From Lycium barbarum (taxonomy: Eukaryota > Streptophyta > Magnoliopsida > Solanales > Solanaceae), in the NCBI RefSeq assembly GCF_019175385.1, contig NC_083337.1, positions 23,986,621 through 24,050,620 on the forward strand: a stretch of 64,000 nt of DNA. The letters run 5' to 3'. Positions 22,069-34,317 of this stretch are shown one piece after another. A program made the translations under genes and the position numbers. How positions within the stretch are numbered: position 1 is the stretch's first letter; each line of letters begins with the position of its first letter. Under the pieces are notes generated by a model. It was not told the origin of the DNA. It searched no databases and saw only the letters and a program-made list of their open reading frames with translations.

Positions 22069-24020
22069 TTATAGTAGACTAGAGGATGCGCCAGTAATAC
22101 TGCTCGTCGGTGCTGGAATGTGATTGTCAAACATCAATCTCTCCGCGGCAATCCGAATATGCTTCTCCTCCTCCTCCGCTGTCCGGGCCAGCATCTCCAG
22201 CTCTTTCGCCCGAGGAACTGCATCTTTCACTACCTATTTACCTCTATCATCAGGGGGTGCGATGTCCTCCTTGGGCATCAAATTCACCATATTTATCAAT
22301 GACGAGAGATCCACCTTGCTGCGCTGAGGGGGATCCTCAACCACACTCTGGGTCCGCGTCTGTAAGGCCAACATATCGGCCTTTAGCCAATCTAGCTCAG
22401 CTCTCATACACATCATATCACCACCCGGACCTGCACGCTCGAAAGCAACCAACTGTGCCTCAAACCTGTCAAGTCTCGTCTGATATAACTCCTGGGCCTA
22501 GTTGGCAGCGGTTGTCACTGGTGCTAAGGCAATGTCTATCTGCTTCTTCACATACTTCTCCATCTGCCTAGATAAAATCCCCGATTGCTCGTCAGCTTGT
22601 GCAACTTGAATTACCACTCATCGAAAATTCTCCTTGTTGAAAGCGAATGGATCTTGGGAAGACTGATGGGTGATTGGAGGAATAGTATGGGCTCTCTGTC
22701 CTTCCGAAAGCATCAGGGGCACTGTGCTAGTGGCCTGATGCTGTGCAACTGCTGTGGGAGGCGCCTCCATGGTAGGTGCCTCAGTGGTATTAGGTCCTGT
22801 GGCCCCAAAATCTGCCTGAGTGCCATCCCCAACTTGCCCCTCGGGTACTGCTGCCGGTGGACCCTCAAGTAATAACCTCGCTTTCTTCTCTTTGTTCTCC
22901 TCTTTTTTCGTTTTATGAATGTCGTACATGTGACTGGCTTTTACACAATGATCTATTAGATATAGTGGTTCCACATTCGCCTGTCGACATAAAGCAGTAA
23001 TAAGGCATGGGTATATCAACGAAGTGGCGTCATGCTGTGCCCTATCTCGAATCTCCTTTACAATAATCGCTCCTATGTTAAGTGGGTATCGGGTCATGAG
23101 AGCTTCCACTGTCACTGCTTGGTTGGCAGTGAGTGAATTATCACTTTGTGTAGGAAGTATCCAAAATCGCACTACACCCCACCAAAAGTTTTCCTCTAGT
23201 GACAGTGTGTTCTTGAATATCTTTGACTTTTTACTCAACGACGGTAGGCTACCCTTTGCTATAACCGACGCCAACCACTCCGTTATAGATTCCGTCATCC
23301 TCCTCTCCATCTTATCATCATACTCAGTTGCGCCAAGAGGTGGAGTAAACTCAGCCCCAAAATAATACCTGTTTATTGCGGCGGGTGATACATCAACTTT
23401 CACTTTTTGAACCTCAACCACGTCCGCCAGTGGGATATCCTGCTTCAGCATTCCAGGCTTTACAATTGTGCTCAAGTGTGCACCATAATCGCCCGGTTCT
23501 CCATTAAACACCTCTAATTTGTAGTGGGTCAGCAGGTCCATGATCCCTGGTGTTCCTCCAAGTCCCGAAATCCAATTTTCCTTTCCTCCCAAATATTTCT
23601 CCTAGGAGCACCCCCTGCCTTTATACCTTCAATGCCTCTGTCAAACCGCTCTTGTGACCCTTTTACTACGAACCGAAGAGCATCCTTCATTTCGGCCCTT
23701 ATCAGGTTTGCCTCATCTCTTTGATAGTCTGCCACTTCCTGGGGGGTGACAGGGGTTACCACTGGATTCCAAGCTACTTTTGATCCTCAGAATTGTTCCG
23801 TCTCGTACCTTTTCTCACCTGAGCTAGAGGAGTCCTCCTCCTTAGACTGGGAGGACACCTGAACTGGGTTAGCTCGGCCCTTCATTGAGGTCATGATTTG
23901 TTTCAAGGGCCTGGTGTCCTCATCAGACAAGTCTTGGTCTGAGGGAGGATCTTTTAGCCGCGTGGTAACCCTGCCCCTCTTTCTTTATGTAACACCTCCA
24001 CCTTTGTTTTTAGGCGGCAT
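22069..24020 (-). pseudogene. Extra ORF of Athila element, plant-transposon-protein domain
   Basis: About 650 codons from MPPKNKGGG (24018-24020) to TAA (22069-22071). The middle matches a domain often annotated as a putative plant transposon protein: ...FGAEFTPP, EWLASVIAKGSLPS, WWGVVRFWILPTQSDN, IVKEIRDRA and LIYPCLITALC. The C terminus is charged and probably coiled coil (AKELEMLARTAEEEEKHIR). Breaks: TAA near 23985, a frameshift near 23575, TGA 22618-22620, TAG 22498-22500 and TAG 22234-22236. It occupies the env-like slot of Athila elements, but I see no signal peptide or membrane anchor. Its biochemical role is unknown. Confidence 0.72.
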
Positions 24021-25580
24021 ATCTGTGAAGAAAAACATTACGTGTGTTAGAAATTTGATTCAAAAACCACTAAAGAAGTGGCAAGCTCTTTGCTTGCAAA
24101 ATGTCATGTTTCAGCTGTGTAAGTCGTACATTCAATGTATGGGGCATATTTTGAAGTATGGGGCGCATTTTGAAGTACGGACACAAGGTACGCGACGTAC
24201 ATTGAAGTACACGACGTACTTTGTGCACGTACTTAGCAATACACCCCATAAGAGTTTCTGTCAATGTCTACTGAAATATGTGATCAATGTATGGGACGTA
24301 CACCAAAGTACGGGGTGTACATTTATCACGTATTCTAAAGAACTGCCAATAGACCTTTTTTTGTGAATATTTTTGACAACTTACAACATTACCAACACAT
24401 ATTTTACTTCTTTCATGCTTTAATTATGGGGTTTTGGGGCGCGGGTTATGCAGACTTCACCTGTTTTACAATTCTTTCCTTTGTGACAATTTATTGAACA
24501 GTTGGCGGGCATAGCAACTTTAGGCTTCAAAACTGAAACTGTTTGTTGGAATGCCCTCCAACCTAGTGGAAAGTACGAATTCAGACTCCCACGAGTTCTT
24601 AATCATGACAACATACCAATCCCCGCCCCGGATTACGCCCAACATGATCCTAAACAAACATGAACTTCATTAACATATCACCCTACAACCAATACCGCAA
24701 ATAAATAATGAAAGAACTAAATCAACATACCTGTAGACAGCCTATGATGAGACTATTGTAGCAATACAAGCTAATGGCACAAGTTCCTTTCCCTCACTTA
24801 CTTCTTGGGCAAAAAGATGACAATTTGTTTTTGAGTGACTGTTAAGACTATGATTTATAGGGGGCTTATATAATGAGTTTGGGGAGTTGATAGGGGTGAG
24901 GGGGAAGGTGGAAGTCATGGGTTTTAACGGGGATGGTGGAAGGTAGATGAGGGCAGACGCGGGGGTGAAGGAGATGAGGGAAAATAGGAGGCGTGGGAGA
25001 AAGACGGGGAGGAAGACGAAGGTTTCAAAACCTTCGTCAATTTTTTTATTATATATATATATATATATATATTTTAAATGAGAGATTTGTTGTGCACGGA
25101 AAAGATACGTCCCGTACAATGAAGTACGGGACGTATTCCTAGTACGTACCTCCTTTCCTTCAGCCAGTGAGAAAATTTTTACTTGCCTGATAGTACACGG
25201 ATAAGGTACGGGACGTACAATGAAGTACGGCCCGTTCTTTACTCACGTACTTCCCAAGATTTTCCAATGAGTTTGCAAACTTTCTTCTTCAAGTACGGTC
25301 AAGAATTACGCCTCATACAATAAAGTATGGGACGTTCTTCGCAGCCCGTACTTCGACCGTCGAACTTCAAGACAAAATTTCGTGCTTCCTACAAAACGAA
25401 CAAACGTTACACTATTAAGAAAAAACTATAAAACATGGGTTGCCTCCCATGAAGCGCTTGATTTAACGTCGCGGCAAGACGGTGTTATCAATTTACTCTT
25501 GGTTGGGACTCTCTGAGTCAGCATTCATCCCAACGTGCTTCAACCGATATTGATCCACAATTCCATCTCCCGCAATAATA
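24021..25580. other. Athila spacer between integrase and extra ORF, with palindrome clusters
   Basis: It is non-coding. Two clusters of GTACGGGACGTAC-type palindromes lie at 24120-24340 and 25095-25345, resembling those in this element's LTR U3. An AT microsatellite is at 25051-25072. Such a cluster upstream of an ORF could mean that the extra ORF has its own promoter derived from U3; this is inference. Confidence 0.5.
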
Positions 25581-28142
25581 CTATGGTAGTGCTTCAACCT
25601 CTAGTCGTTCATCTTCGGACTTCAATTCAATAGCTCCATGGGGTGAGACACTTACCACTTCAAAGGGACCTGACCACCGTGATTTCAATTTGCCCGGAAG
25701 CAGCTTCAACCTAGAATTAAACAGCAAGACGGGGTCACCCTTGTAGAATTCCCGCTTCAGGATTTTCTTGTCATGATACTGCTTCATCCTCTCTTTGTAT
25801 AGCGCTGCATTTTCATATGCATGATAGCGGAACTCATCCATCTCGTTGAGCTGAAACAAACTGAGTCTGGTCGCTTCTTCCCAATTCATGTTTAATTTCT
25901 TCAAGGCCCACATGGCCTTATGTTCAAGTTCAACTGGTAGGTGGCATGCTTTACCAAAAACTAGCTTGAAAGGCGAAGTGCCAATTGGAGTTTTGAACAC
26001 AGTTCAGTAAGCCCATAGAGCATCATCGAGCTTGCGGGCCCAATCAGTTCTATTGGCATTTACTATCTTTGATAAAATACTCTTTATCTCCTGAATAGAG
26101 ACTTCAACTTGCCCGCTTGTCTGAGGATGATACGGGGTTGCCACCCTATGCTTGACTCCATACTTCTCCATCAATCCCACAAAGGATTTATTGCAAAATT
26201 GAGAACCACCGTCACTGATTATCGCTCTTGGGGTACCAAAACGAGTAAATATGTTCTTTTTCAAGAATCCCATCACACTCTTGGCTACGTTGTTAGGTAA
26301 TGCCACCACTTCTACCCATTCAGAGACATAATCAACAGCCACCAAGATGTATTTCATTCCATATGAGCTTACAAAGGGACCCATAAAATCAATTCCCCAA
26401 ACATCGAACACCTCAACCTCCATTACAAAGTTCATAGGCATCTCTTGCCTCCTACCAATATTCCCTTTCCTTTGGCACTGATCATAAGAACGGACCATCA
26501 AATTAGCATCATGAAAGAGAGTAGGCCAATAATAACTACATTCAGCAGTCCTCGTACCACTATGATGTCCCCCAACTGGAGAGTCGTGGCAAGCGTTCAA
26601 AATCTCCAATACCTCACTCTCTAGGCCACAACGTCAAATAATATTATCGGCGCAAGTTCTGAATAAATACGGTTCATCCCAATAGTATTGACGAACATCC
26701 CGCAAAAACCTTTTTTTCTGATACAATTTTATCTCGTCGGGAATGATTCCAGTCACCAAGTAGTTAGCAAAATCGGCAAACCAAGGTGCTACCTGCATAG
26801 ACACCGCCAAAACTTGCTCATCCGGAAACGCATCTTCAATATCAAATTCTTCTGCTGGTACTCCGATTTCCTCAAGCCTAGAGAGATGATCTACGACCTG
26901 ATTTTTGGATCCCTTTCGATCTTTTACCTCGAAATCAATCTCTTGTAACAAAAGGACCCAGCGGATCAGTCGCGGCTTAGCCTCCTTCTTTGCCATCAAA
27001 TATCTCAACGCAACATGGTCAGTATTCACCACAACCTTGGATCCCAGCAAAAAGTATCGAAACTTCTCAAAAGCATATGCTATCGCAAGCAGCTCTTGCT
27101 CAGTCACCGTGTAGTTCATCTGTGCCTCATTAAGTGTTCTACTAGCATAATAAATCGGGTGCATAATTTTATTATGCCTCTGGCCAAGCACAACACCTAT
27201 CGCGAACCCACTAGCATCACACATCAACTCAAAGGGCCAGGACCAATCTGGAGTAACAATCACAAGAGCAGTAGTGAGGCGCTCCTTTAATTCATCAAAT
27301 GCCTTTCGGCACTTGTCATCAAACATAAACTTAGCCTCTTTTTCCAGAAGCTTGCACATCGGGTTAGCAATCTTGGAGAAATCCTTGATGAAGCGCCTGT
27401 AGAATCGAGCGTGTCCTAAGAAACTTCGAACACCTTTGACTGAGATGGGTGGAGGAAGTTTTGCAATCACATCTATTTTCGCTTGATCAACCTCAATTCC
27501 CTTTTTAGAGATTTTGTGACCGAGGATGACCCCTTCCTTCACTATAAAGTGGCAATTCTCTCAATTTAGTACGAGATTTGTCTCCTCGCATCTTTTCAGC
27601 ACTTGACCCAGATGGTCAAGACAATCATCAAACGAATCACCAACAACAGAGAAATCATTCATAAATACCTCCAAGAAGTCCTCTACCATGTCAGAAAAGA
27701 TCGGCATCATGCACCTCTGAAAAGTGGCTGGTGCATTACACAACCCAAAGGGCATTCGACTAAACGCAAACGCCCCGTAGGGACAAGTAAAAGTCATTTT
27801 CTCTTGATCTTCCAAGGCAATGTTTATCTGATTATAGCTCGAGTATCAATCCAGGAAGCAATAGTAAGACCTCCCAACCAGCCTATCTAGCATCTGATCA
27901 ATGAATGGCATAGGAAAATGATCCTTACATGTGGCAGCATTCAGCTTCCTATAGTCCATGCACACACACCATCCAGTCACTGTGCGAGTAGGAATCAACT
28001 CATTCTTTGCATTAGGCACCGCAGTGATACCTCCTTTCTTTGGTACACATTGAACAACACTTACCCACTTACTGTCTGCAATCGAATACACTACCCTAGT
28101 ATCTAACCACTTTATAATCTCCTTTTTTACGACCTCTTGCAT
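25581..28142 (-). pseudogene. Athila RT, RNase H and integrase
   Basis: One continuous frame with only four internal stops: 27846-27848, 27561-27563, 26634-26636 and 26004-26006, all TGA. RT shows CMDYRKLNAAT, FPMPFIDQML, FSRMPFGLCNAPATFQ and the active site FMNDFSV, where Asn replaces the first Asp of the usual DD pair. RNase H shows [28 protein letters not shown] and DHLSRL. Integrase shows the DECQRKGN-type region as [27 protein letters not shown] and HPQTSGQVE. The C terminus has the [14 protein letters not shown] and WSGPFEV motifs. Confidence 0.92.
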
Positions 28143-28723
28143 GTTCTAGTTCAATCTCAGCTGATGCTTAACACTCGGCTTGCTGTCCTTCTCTAGCAGA
28201 ATTTTATGTTCACAGATGCTAGAAGGAATACCCCGAATGTCTGCTATAGTTCAACCAATAGCACGCCTGTACTCGTGCAAAATCTCCACCACACGCTCAA
28301 TCTGTTCCTCAGTCAATAATGCTGAAATGATCACTGGCAATGTCTTGTTTGGACCAAGGAACTCATACCTCAAGTGGGCTGGGAGCTGCTTAAGCTCAAG
28401 CTTTGGTGGCTCAACAATTGAAGGCTTGGCTGATGGAGTGGTTCAATTTGCATGATCCAGATCAAGCTTTCTTGGGTGGTAAGTGCAGGAACCTAGACCC
28501 TTAAGCGCGTTTATAGTTTCCACGTAGCCCTCCATATCACAAGCATCTAAGTTTATTAGAACTGCAGCAAGAGGTTCTCCCAGACTTTCTTCTTCCATTT
28601 TATGTTCAACAGCATCATCAATCCCATCAAACTAATAAATAACCGAGATACTCCCATAAGCGCTTGGAAACTTCATCTCCTTGCTTGCTTGGAAAGTCAG
28701 TTCTTCATCATTCACTAGGAACT

Positions 28724-29125
28724 TTATTCATTCTTTTCAGAGTCAATAAGGGCTATTCCCGTAGTAAGGAACGGTCTTCCCAATATAATAGGAATATCTT
28801 TATCCACCGCACAATCCAGAATCACGAAATCAGCAGGCAACATGAACTTACCCACTTGCACCAACACGTCATCTATAACCCCAATTGGCTTCTTGATAGA
28901 TCTGTCTGCCATCGGTAATCGCATAGAAGTCGGTCTAGGAGTCCCCAATCCAGATTGTTTGAAAATAGCAAGGGGCATCAAGTTGATACTTGCCTCATTA
29001 TCACACAGAGCACGGGCGAATGCATGAAGCCCAATATTGCACGGAATGGTAAACGCCCCTGGGTCTCCTTTCTTCTGAACTGTGGTGGAAGCAACAATTG
29101 AACTTACACGATGAGTTAAATTCAC
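28724..29125 (-). pseudogene. Athila protease region
   Basis: It reads [12 protein letters not shown], then [14 protein letters not shown] where the retropepsin site is normally D-[ST/L]-GA; here DNEAS. Next come DFVILD and IILGRPFL. It lies out of frame with gag through a one-base loss near 29285. It would cleave the polyprotein if active; the changed catalytic triad argues against it. Confidence 0.82.
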
Positions 29126-29129
29126 TGTC

Positions 29130-29984
29130 TCATGTAAAAAGACCTTTTCTTTGTAAGCAGGTCTTTTAAAAACTTAGCAAATCCGGGCATCTCTTTGACA
29201 ACATGTAAGAATGCAAAATTCATTGTTAACTGCTTCAACTGATGATAGAACTTCTGACACTTAGCATCATCATTCTTCTTTGCTAACCTCGAGGAAAATG
29301 AGGCTTTGCTTTGTACATCTGAGTCAAAGGGAGAAGAGCCCCCTTTATCCAGTGTTTCCCTGTATCAGCAGCAACTTCTGGAATATCAGCAACTTTTTCT
29401 TCACCACGGACTTCCTCATCAATGATAGGTACTTCAGAACGCACCTCTTCTTCCTCAATAATAAGATCTAGATCAACCTCTTTCTTGTCATCACTCTTAA
29501 GTATTTTACCACTCCTCGTGCTAATAGCAAAAGTACGTTCCACTCCCCCACCATTCTTCGGGTTTGGAATAGTATCGCTAGGAAGCCCTCCTTTTCTAGT
29601 AGGATGCTGCTCTCTGGAAAGATCACGCATCTGCTGTTCAAGATTCTAAATAGCTACTGAATGAGAGGCCACCGTCTCTGATAGCCCAGATAATGTCTGT
29701 TCAGTGTTTGTCTGGCTTGCCAACACTTTTTCAAGCATTGGCTCCAACCTCGAACTACCTTGATCATTAGACTGCCCTTTTGGTGGAACGTAAGGGTTAG
29801 AACTTCTGTTGCCAAAATTACCATTGTTGTTGTTGTATCTCCCTTGGTTTGGTCCACCATAGCTGTTGTTGTAGTTCCCTTGGTTGTTGTCGTAGTTCCT
29901 TTGATTGAATGACCCCTGTCCTTGTTGGGGCCTCCAGTATCTCTGAATTGGCCTAGGAATATCCCTGCCAACAGCGCCAAAATT
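29130..29984 (-). pseudogene. Athila gag, C-terminal half only
   Basis: The Asn/Gly/Tyr-rich stretch (NYDNNQGNYNNSYGGPNQ), LEPMLEKVLASQ, the coiled-coil-like heptads after it and AISTRSGKIL are typical of the second half of Athila gag. The reading begins directly at the PBS, and an open frame runs back into the 5' LTR to 30068. So the leader and the gag N terminus were deleted. TAG at 29646-29648 probably replaced CAG; a frameshift lies near 29285. Confidence 0.82.
29961..29979 (-). promoter_or_regulatory. Athila primer binding site (tRNA-Asp type, degenerate)
   Basis: In element sense TGGCGCTGTTGGCAGGGAT resembles the complement of the 3' end of plant tRNA-Asp (TGGCGCCGTTG...), with a few mismatches. 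It begins five bases inside the 5' LTR. Confidence 0.72.
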
Positions 29985-31283
29985 TGATACGCTCAAATTA
30001 CACCTATTAATGGTATAACGCGGACGTTGTAAAATATAGTAACCCAACGAGGTTGGGTCGAATACCACAGATAATATGGTGTGAAAAGTTTACTAAACAA
30101 GTATTGTACTAAACTAACGGTCCTGGTGTATTCCAGAAAAGGGTTTTATAGTTGATTTGGTTTGTGGACTAATTTAAAGTGACTGGAAATTTAAAGTTGT
30201 AAATGTATGGGTAAAAAGAACCAAGGTTGTGTCCCCATCAGAGAAAGCGTATGATCATGGGTATAGATCTTGATATACTTCTAATGGACTGTTTGTATGG
30301 ATGCACTTAACCTCTATGTGAATCTGAACTATTTCCCAATAAGAAAATATTATTTATTTCTATGCTTTTTCCAAAGATAAGAAAGTATGCATGAAGAACG
30401 GTTAATTAAGCCAAGTAAATTCCTCTTATTCCTAAGTGAATTTATTAATAAACCCTAACAATCCATTATGCGTATATATTTCACGATCCCCAATCACAAC
30501 ACACCCATCCTTGGGTCCATAATCTTAGTCAAGGTGTTTAGCTACTCATTGCAACAAGAAAACAATAGAAAGATGAAGATTGCATAATTGAATTGGTGTA
30601 AAAACTTACGAATAAAACTGGAAATCAAACAATTATAATAGTCTTGAACACTGTTGTAAGCTACTAAGAACAAATTGTCTCAACACCAATCTCAGAATTT
30701 TAGAATTCAAAATATGAAAAGTGATCCAAAATATTCAAAACCCTATTGGCTATTTATAAAAGTCAAATCCCTCTTCAATCTGGACAACAATCACGTCACC
30801 CGCGCAGAAAGAGTACGGAACGTACAATGAAGTATGTCCCGTCCTTGCAAAGTACGACCTCTGAATAACTTCAAGGTGTGGAAGAAGTACGGGCAAATGT
30901 ACGTCCCGTCTTTTGGAGTACGGAACGTATTCTCAGGACGTTCCTTACCTCAAAGGTGCATTGCCTCTCTGTTACTTCAAGCCAAAGGACGGGCAATAAG
31001 TACGGCCCGTCCTTATAAGTACGGGACATACTTCCCAAGAATCTTACAGAGACTTCAGTGACTTTCCTTCAAAGTGCGGGGAACAATACGGGGCGTACTT
31101 TGATGTATGTGCCGTCCTTCTTCGCGTTTTTATCCAATTTGCTTAATTCTCCATCTTTGGACTCCTACAATGCCAAATACCTAAAACACAACAAAACGAC
31201 ATTAAATTGACCATGACTTGCTCAAAAACAAGTAAAACTTATAGCCAAAAGCGCCAAATGTGCCATAAATCCCCGGCACATCA
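29985..31283 (-). repeat. Athila-type 5' LTR
   Basis: It is 1299 bases, shorter than its partner because of an internal deletion near 30445. Its palindrome cluster lies at 30795-31125. Confidence 0.93.
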
Positions 31284-31288
31284 AACAA
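31284..31288. repeat. Target-site duplication AACAA, right copy
   Basis: It matches 19035-19039 exactly. Confidence 0.93.
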
Positions 31289-31936
31289 CATCAACAATAA
31301 CATATCCAAGATGTTACATTCAAAATAGATTCAAATCAGTCCAAACTATTCATTAAAAATCAGTCTACAACCCAACAACTTTAATACAACATCTATGCTC
31401 CTTCCAGCCATGTTTATCTTCACTTTAAGACTTGTTAACCTCCAAAACAACTCAACACAAGAGATAGGATGAAGAACATACCTTATAGCTTGAAGAACTT
31501 CAGGCCACACAACTTAATTCAAGGCCCAGTTACCATAGCTTCAACTAGAAGCAAGAACAACTACCTTCTATGAACTTGTTATGGTTTTGAGGCTCGATCT
31601 TCTCTTAAAATGAGTTAGGGAGGACTTGAGAGAGCTTTGGGGGGGGGGGGGGGGGACCTCTAAGGCTCTACTCTAATGAAATAAATGAAAACAAAGTCGT
31701 GGAAATAAATTTATAAGCGAACAACTATTCTCCACCGCCTCAACTGGGCTGCTTGGCTTGCTGAGTGCGCCCTAAGTCGCGCCTTAGAGCTCACTCAGCA
31801 AGGCCCATGGACTGCCCGAGCGGCTTATAGTAAAATGTTCGTAACTTCCTACTCTAATTTTGTATCAATGAAGAGTTTGTTTCGTTGAAAGTTAGACTCA
31901 ATGAACTTCAATTTGGATAGGTAATGCACCCCATAA
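31289..31936 (-). repeat. E4 5' LTR (family B), piece 2
   Basis: It continues from 19039 and is cut by the LARD-like element at 31936. It holds a run of 17 G (31639-31655), a TATA box in element sense (CTTATAAATTTA, 31706-31717) and, before it, a long hairpin: 11-bp arms CTTGCTGAGTG (31757-31767) and CACTCAGCAAG (31792-31802) with an inner CTAAG/CTTAG pair. Confidence 0.82.
31932..31936. repeat. Target-site duplication CATAA, left copy
   Basis: CATAA here and at 42271-42275 exactly flanks the LARD-like element. Confidence 0.93.
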
Positions 31937-32368
31937 TGTCACGATACAACCCCGTAGGCCGTGACTAGTGCCCGAACTGGACACTCGTGTACACACCTGT
32001 TATCTATAATCCATCCACAACTAAACATAATATGGAACTTATAAAAATGAAACGTTGTCTCGAAACTGTCACATATGTATATCAAGGCCATATGTCTCCT
32101 GAGGAGTCACAACCATCAAAAGATAACATAGTACAAGGGCCGACAAGGCTGTCATAACGTGTGGGAAGGTCCCAACTATACATACGCAAGCCGACAAGGC
32201 TGCCACTACATATAACATCCCAAAATATGTATATACGCAAGCCGACAAGGCTGCCACTACGAATGGGAACGTCCCAAAATATAAGTCATGCTAACACTGC
32301 CGAACAACATCTATATACAACCCACACATATGTCTAGAGACCTCTAAGAGTATCAACAGTAACATATG

Positions 32369-32573
32369 ACGGGACAGGGCCCCGCCGTACCCATGGATAA
32401 ACATGTATAAACATCAAAGGATCTGTACCAAAAGTCTGGGCTCCGGGACAATGGAGCACTCCAAGACAGCTGAATAGAAGTCCTAAGCTGGCGGATCATC
32501 AAAGCGAGTATCTACACCTGCGGGCATGAAACGCAGCCCCCCGAAGAAAGGGGGTCAGTACGAGATATGTACT
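32369..32573 (-). promoter_or_regulatory. Conserved hairpin block in LARD-like 3' LTR
   Basis: ACGG/CCGT (32369-32372/32385-32388); GCTCC (32440-32444)/GGAGC (32453-32457); CCCCC (32538-32542)/GGGGG (32550-32554); AGTAC (32557-32561)/GTACT (32569-32573). Spacing matches E1. The copy in the other LTR is at about 39718-39924. Confidence 0.6.
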
Positions 32574-32704
32574 GAGTATATAAAGCATGAAATACAATAA
32601 GAAGGATCATAACTGAAGTAGAGATTACCAGAAATAAGTACAATAATCAAGAAATCACTGTACCTATGCCTTACGAAACAAAATCATGCATATCATTATC
32701 ATAT

Positions 32705-32975
32705 ACCATACCCGGCCCATTATGGGACTCGGTGCCATAATCATATCATCATATACATATACAGTACCCGACCCTCTAGTAAGGGACTCGGTGAATAAAG
32801 TCGTGTACACGTATACCGTACCCGGCCCATCATGGGACTCGGTGCCATAATCATATCATCGTATCATCACATCATCATATCATCATATAACATACCCGAC
32901 CCTCTAGTGAGGGACTCGGTGAATAATGTAGTGACACTGTGCACGATAACATACCCGGCCCGGGACTCGGTCAAA
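32705..32975 (-). repeat. Tandem hairpin array in LARD-like LTR
   Basis: Five units begin TACCCG and end ACTCGGT. Alternate units carry GGCCCAT...ATGGGAC and GACCCTC...GAGGGAC type stems, and the last is the short GGCCCGGGAC. The units are 50-70 bases apart. The other LTR has the same array at 40055-40345. Confidence 0.75.
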
Positions 32976-34317
32976 GATGTGACAAAAGTATGCATGAGCA
33001 GAGTAGTGAGTAACCATATGCAGTTAAATCATCATCTGAGACTCGATAGACAAGTAGACTAGCTAACATTCGAGTGTCAAAGCGATAGTCATGTTAAGTA
33101 CTCTTTAAATATCATTATGGACTATATCAAAGGGAGCCTCAGGAATCATAGACATGTATCGAGATAATGTGAAATAACTTATGAAGTCAGAGACATTAGT
33201 CATCATAGAGCCTTTAGGAATAGAAACTTATACATCCGATTTCACTATCCAACATATAGAAAGCTCGAGGGCAGTAGCTTAACTACTTTAAAAGTTCTAA
33301 CATCAAGAAGTGAATAAGAATCATGAATCATATTCGGAACTTATGAATGGAATTACCCCAAAGCTCATATCATTCATCACTTACGTCTACGACATGCCAA
33401 AAGAAAGAAGGGATAGGATTTACATACCTTTAGCGCTTATTCGCAGCACAACACGTATACGCTGCCCAGTCGTGTCTCACCCTATATTAAGACGTCAAGA
33501 ACTATGGTTAAGCTACGGGGAGATTCAAAACGTATCCCAACGTTAGCAACTCCTTTCTAGATAATTTAGACGACGATTTCCTTACATTCAAACCGATTAC
33601 ATAATAGTCAAGCCAACACCAATAACTATACGTTCAAGTATTATACCGAAGCTATTCAAGGCAGATTCGAGAACACTCCAAACAGCTCACATTCACAACA
33701 TTCGATAATAATCCACATACGACTACGACATATTCAAGTTATTCTTAATGATCCATAGTCATAACATTTTCATCTAAACAGCCCTATAACAGCCCAACCA
33801 ACACACAACACAACGTATAATCTTAATTATCATTAATCTTCCAAGGCTCAACAAGAACAACAACAACACATCAAACAGCCCTTAACTAGCAGCGTAAGGA
33901 TGCCCGATAACCTCATGAACGTCCACGGACAAATTTAATTTCAACTTTAACCATTACATACCTTCATTCTCATCATAAAATCCATAACAACAACAATCAA
34001 AATACTAAGTAAAATCAATTCATCATTTTTACACAAAACAGCCCCTACGGCTTCAACAATACTCCAACATTAACATACATGATTTCATACCTCCAATTCA
34101 CATTTACACATTCACAACACGTCCAAACTCATCCTAAAACATATAGAAAATGATCAACTCTTACCTTAACAAATTGGCTCCTAAATTTGCTGAATTTGGC
34201 AACTTCAATTAATAACCACTCTTGCTGCCCTCAATGCTCAATTCACGTTGCTACCATCTTCCAAGGGTTGGAATATCTTGAAAGATTAATTTTCTTCATC
34301 AAGAACACAAGCTTGCA

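Larger units (their letters stand above)
19040..31283 (-). mobile_element. Athila-type Ty3/gypsy element
   Basis: The element is 12.2 kb with LTRs at 19040-20485 and 29985-31283 (TGATACGCTC...CACATCA) and a perfect AACAA target duplication. In element sense: 5' LTR, degenerate tRNA-Asp-type PBS, gag (N terminus missing), protease, RT-RNaseH-INT (25581-28142, one frame), a long non-coding stretch, an extra ORF of the plant-transposon-protein type (22069-24020), PPT, 3' LTR. The Athila assignment rests on the protein wording and on the extra ORF downstream of integrase. It is dead through nonsense mutations. Confidence 0.92.

Noticed and set aside
22110..22872. Several plus-strand ORFs over the Athila extra ORF
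   Set aside because: They are antisense shadows of the minus-strand ORF with no independent support.
23024..24366. Env-like protein in the Athila env slot
   Set aside because: The minus-strand ORF has no signal peptide, furin-like site or membrane anchor; it matches the plant-transposon-protein type instead.
31639..31655. Run of 17 G as a functional G-rich element
   Set aside because: A simple homopolymer in an LTR; slippage or assembly uncertainty explains it.
32069..32257. Minus-strand ORF with repeated AALSACVYTYFG-like units, also at 39420-39608
   Set aside because: It is a translation of the ~60-base direct repeats in the LTR; no start context or family.
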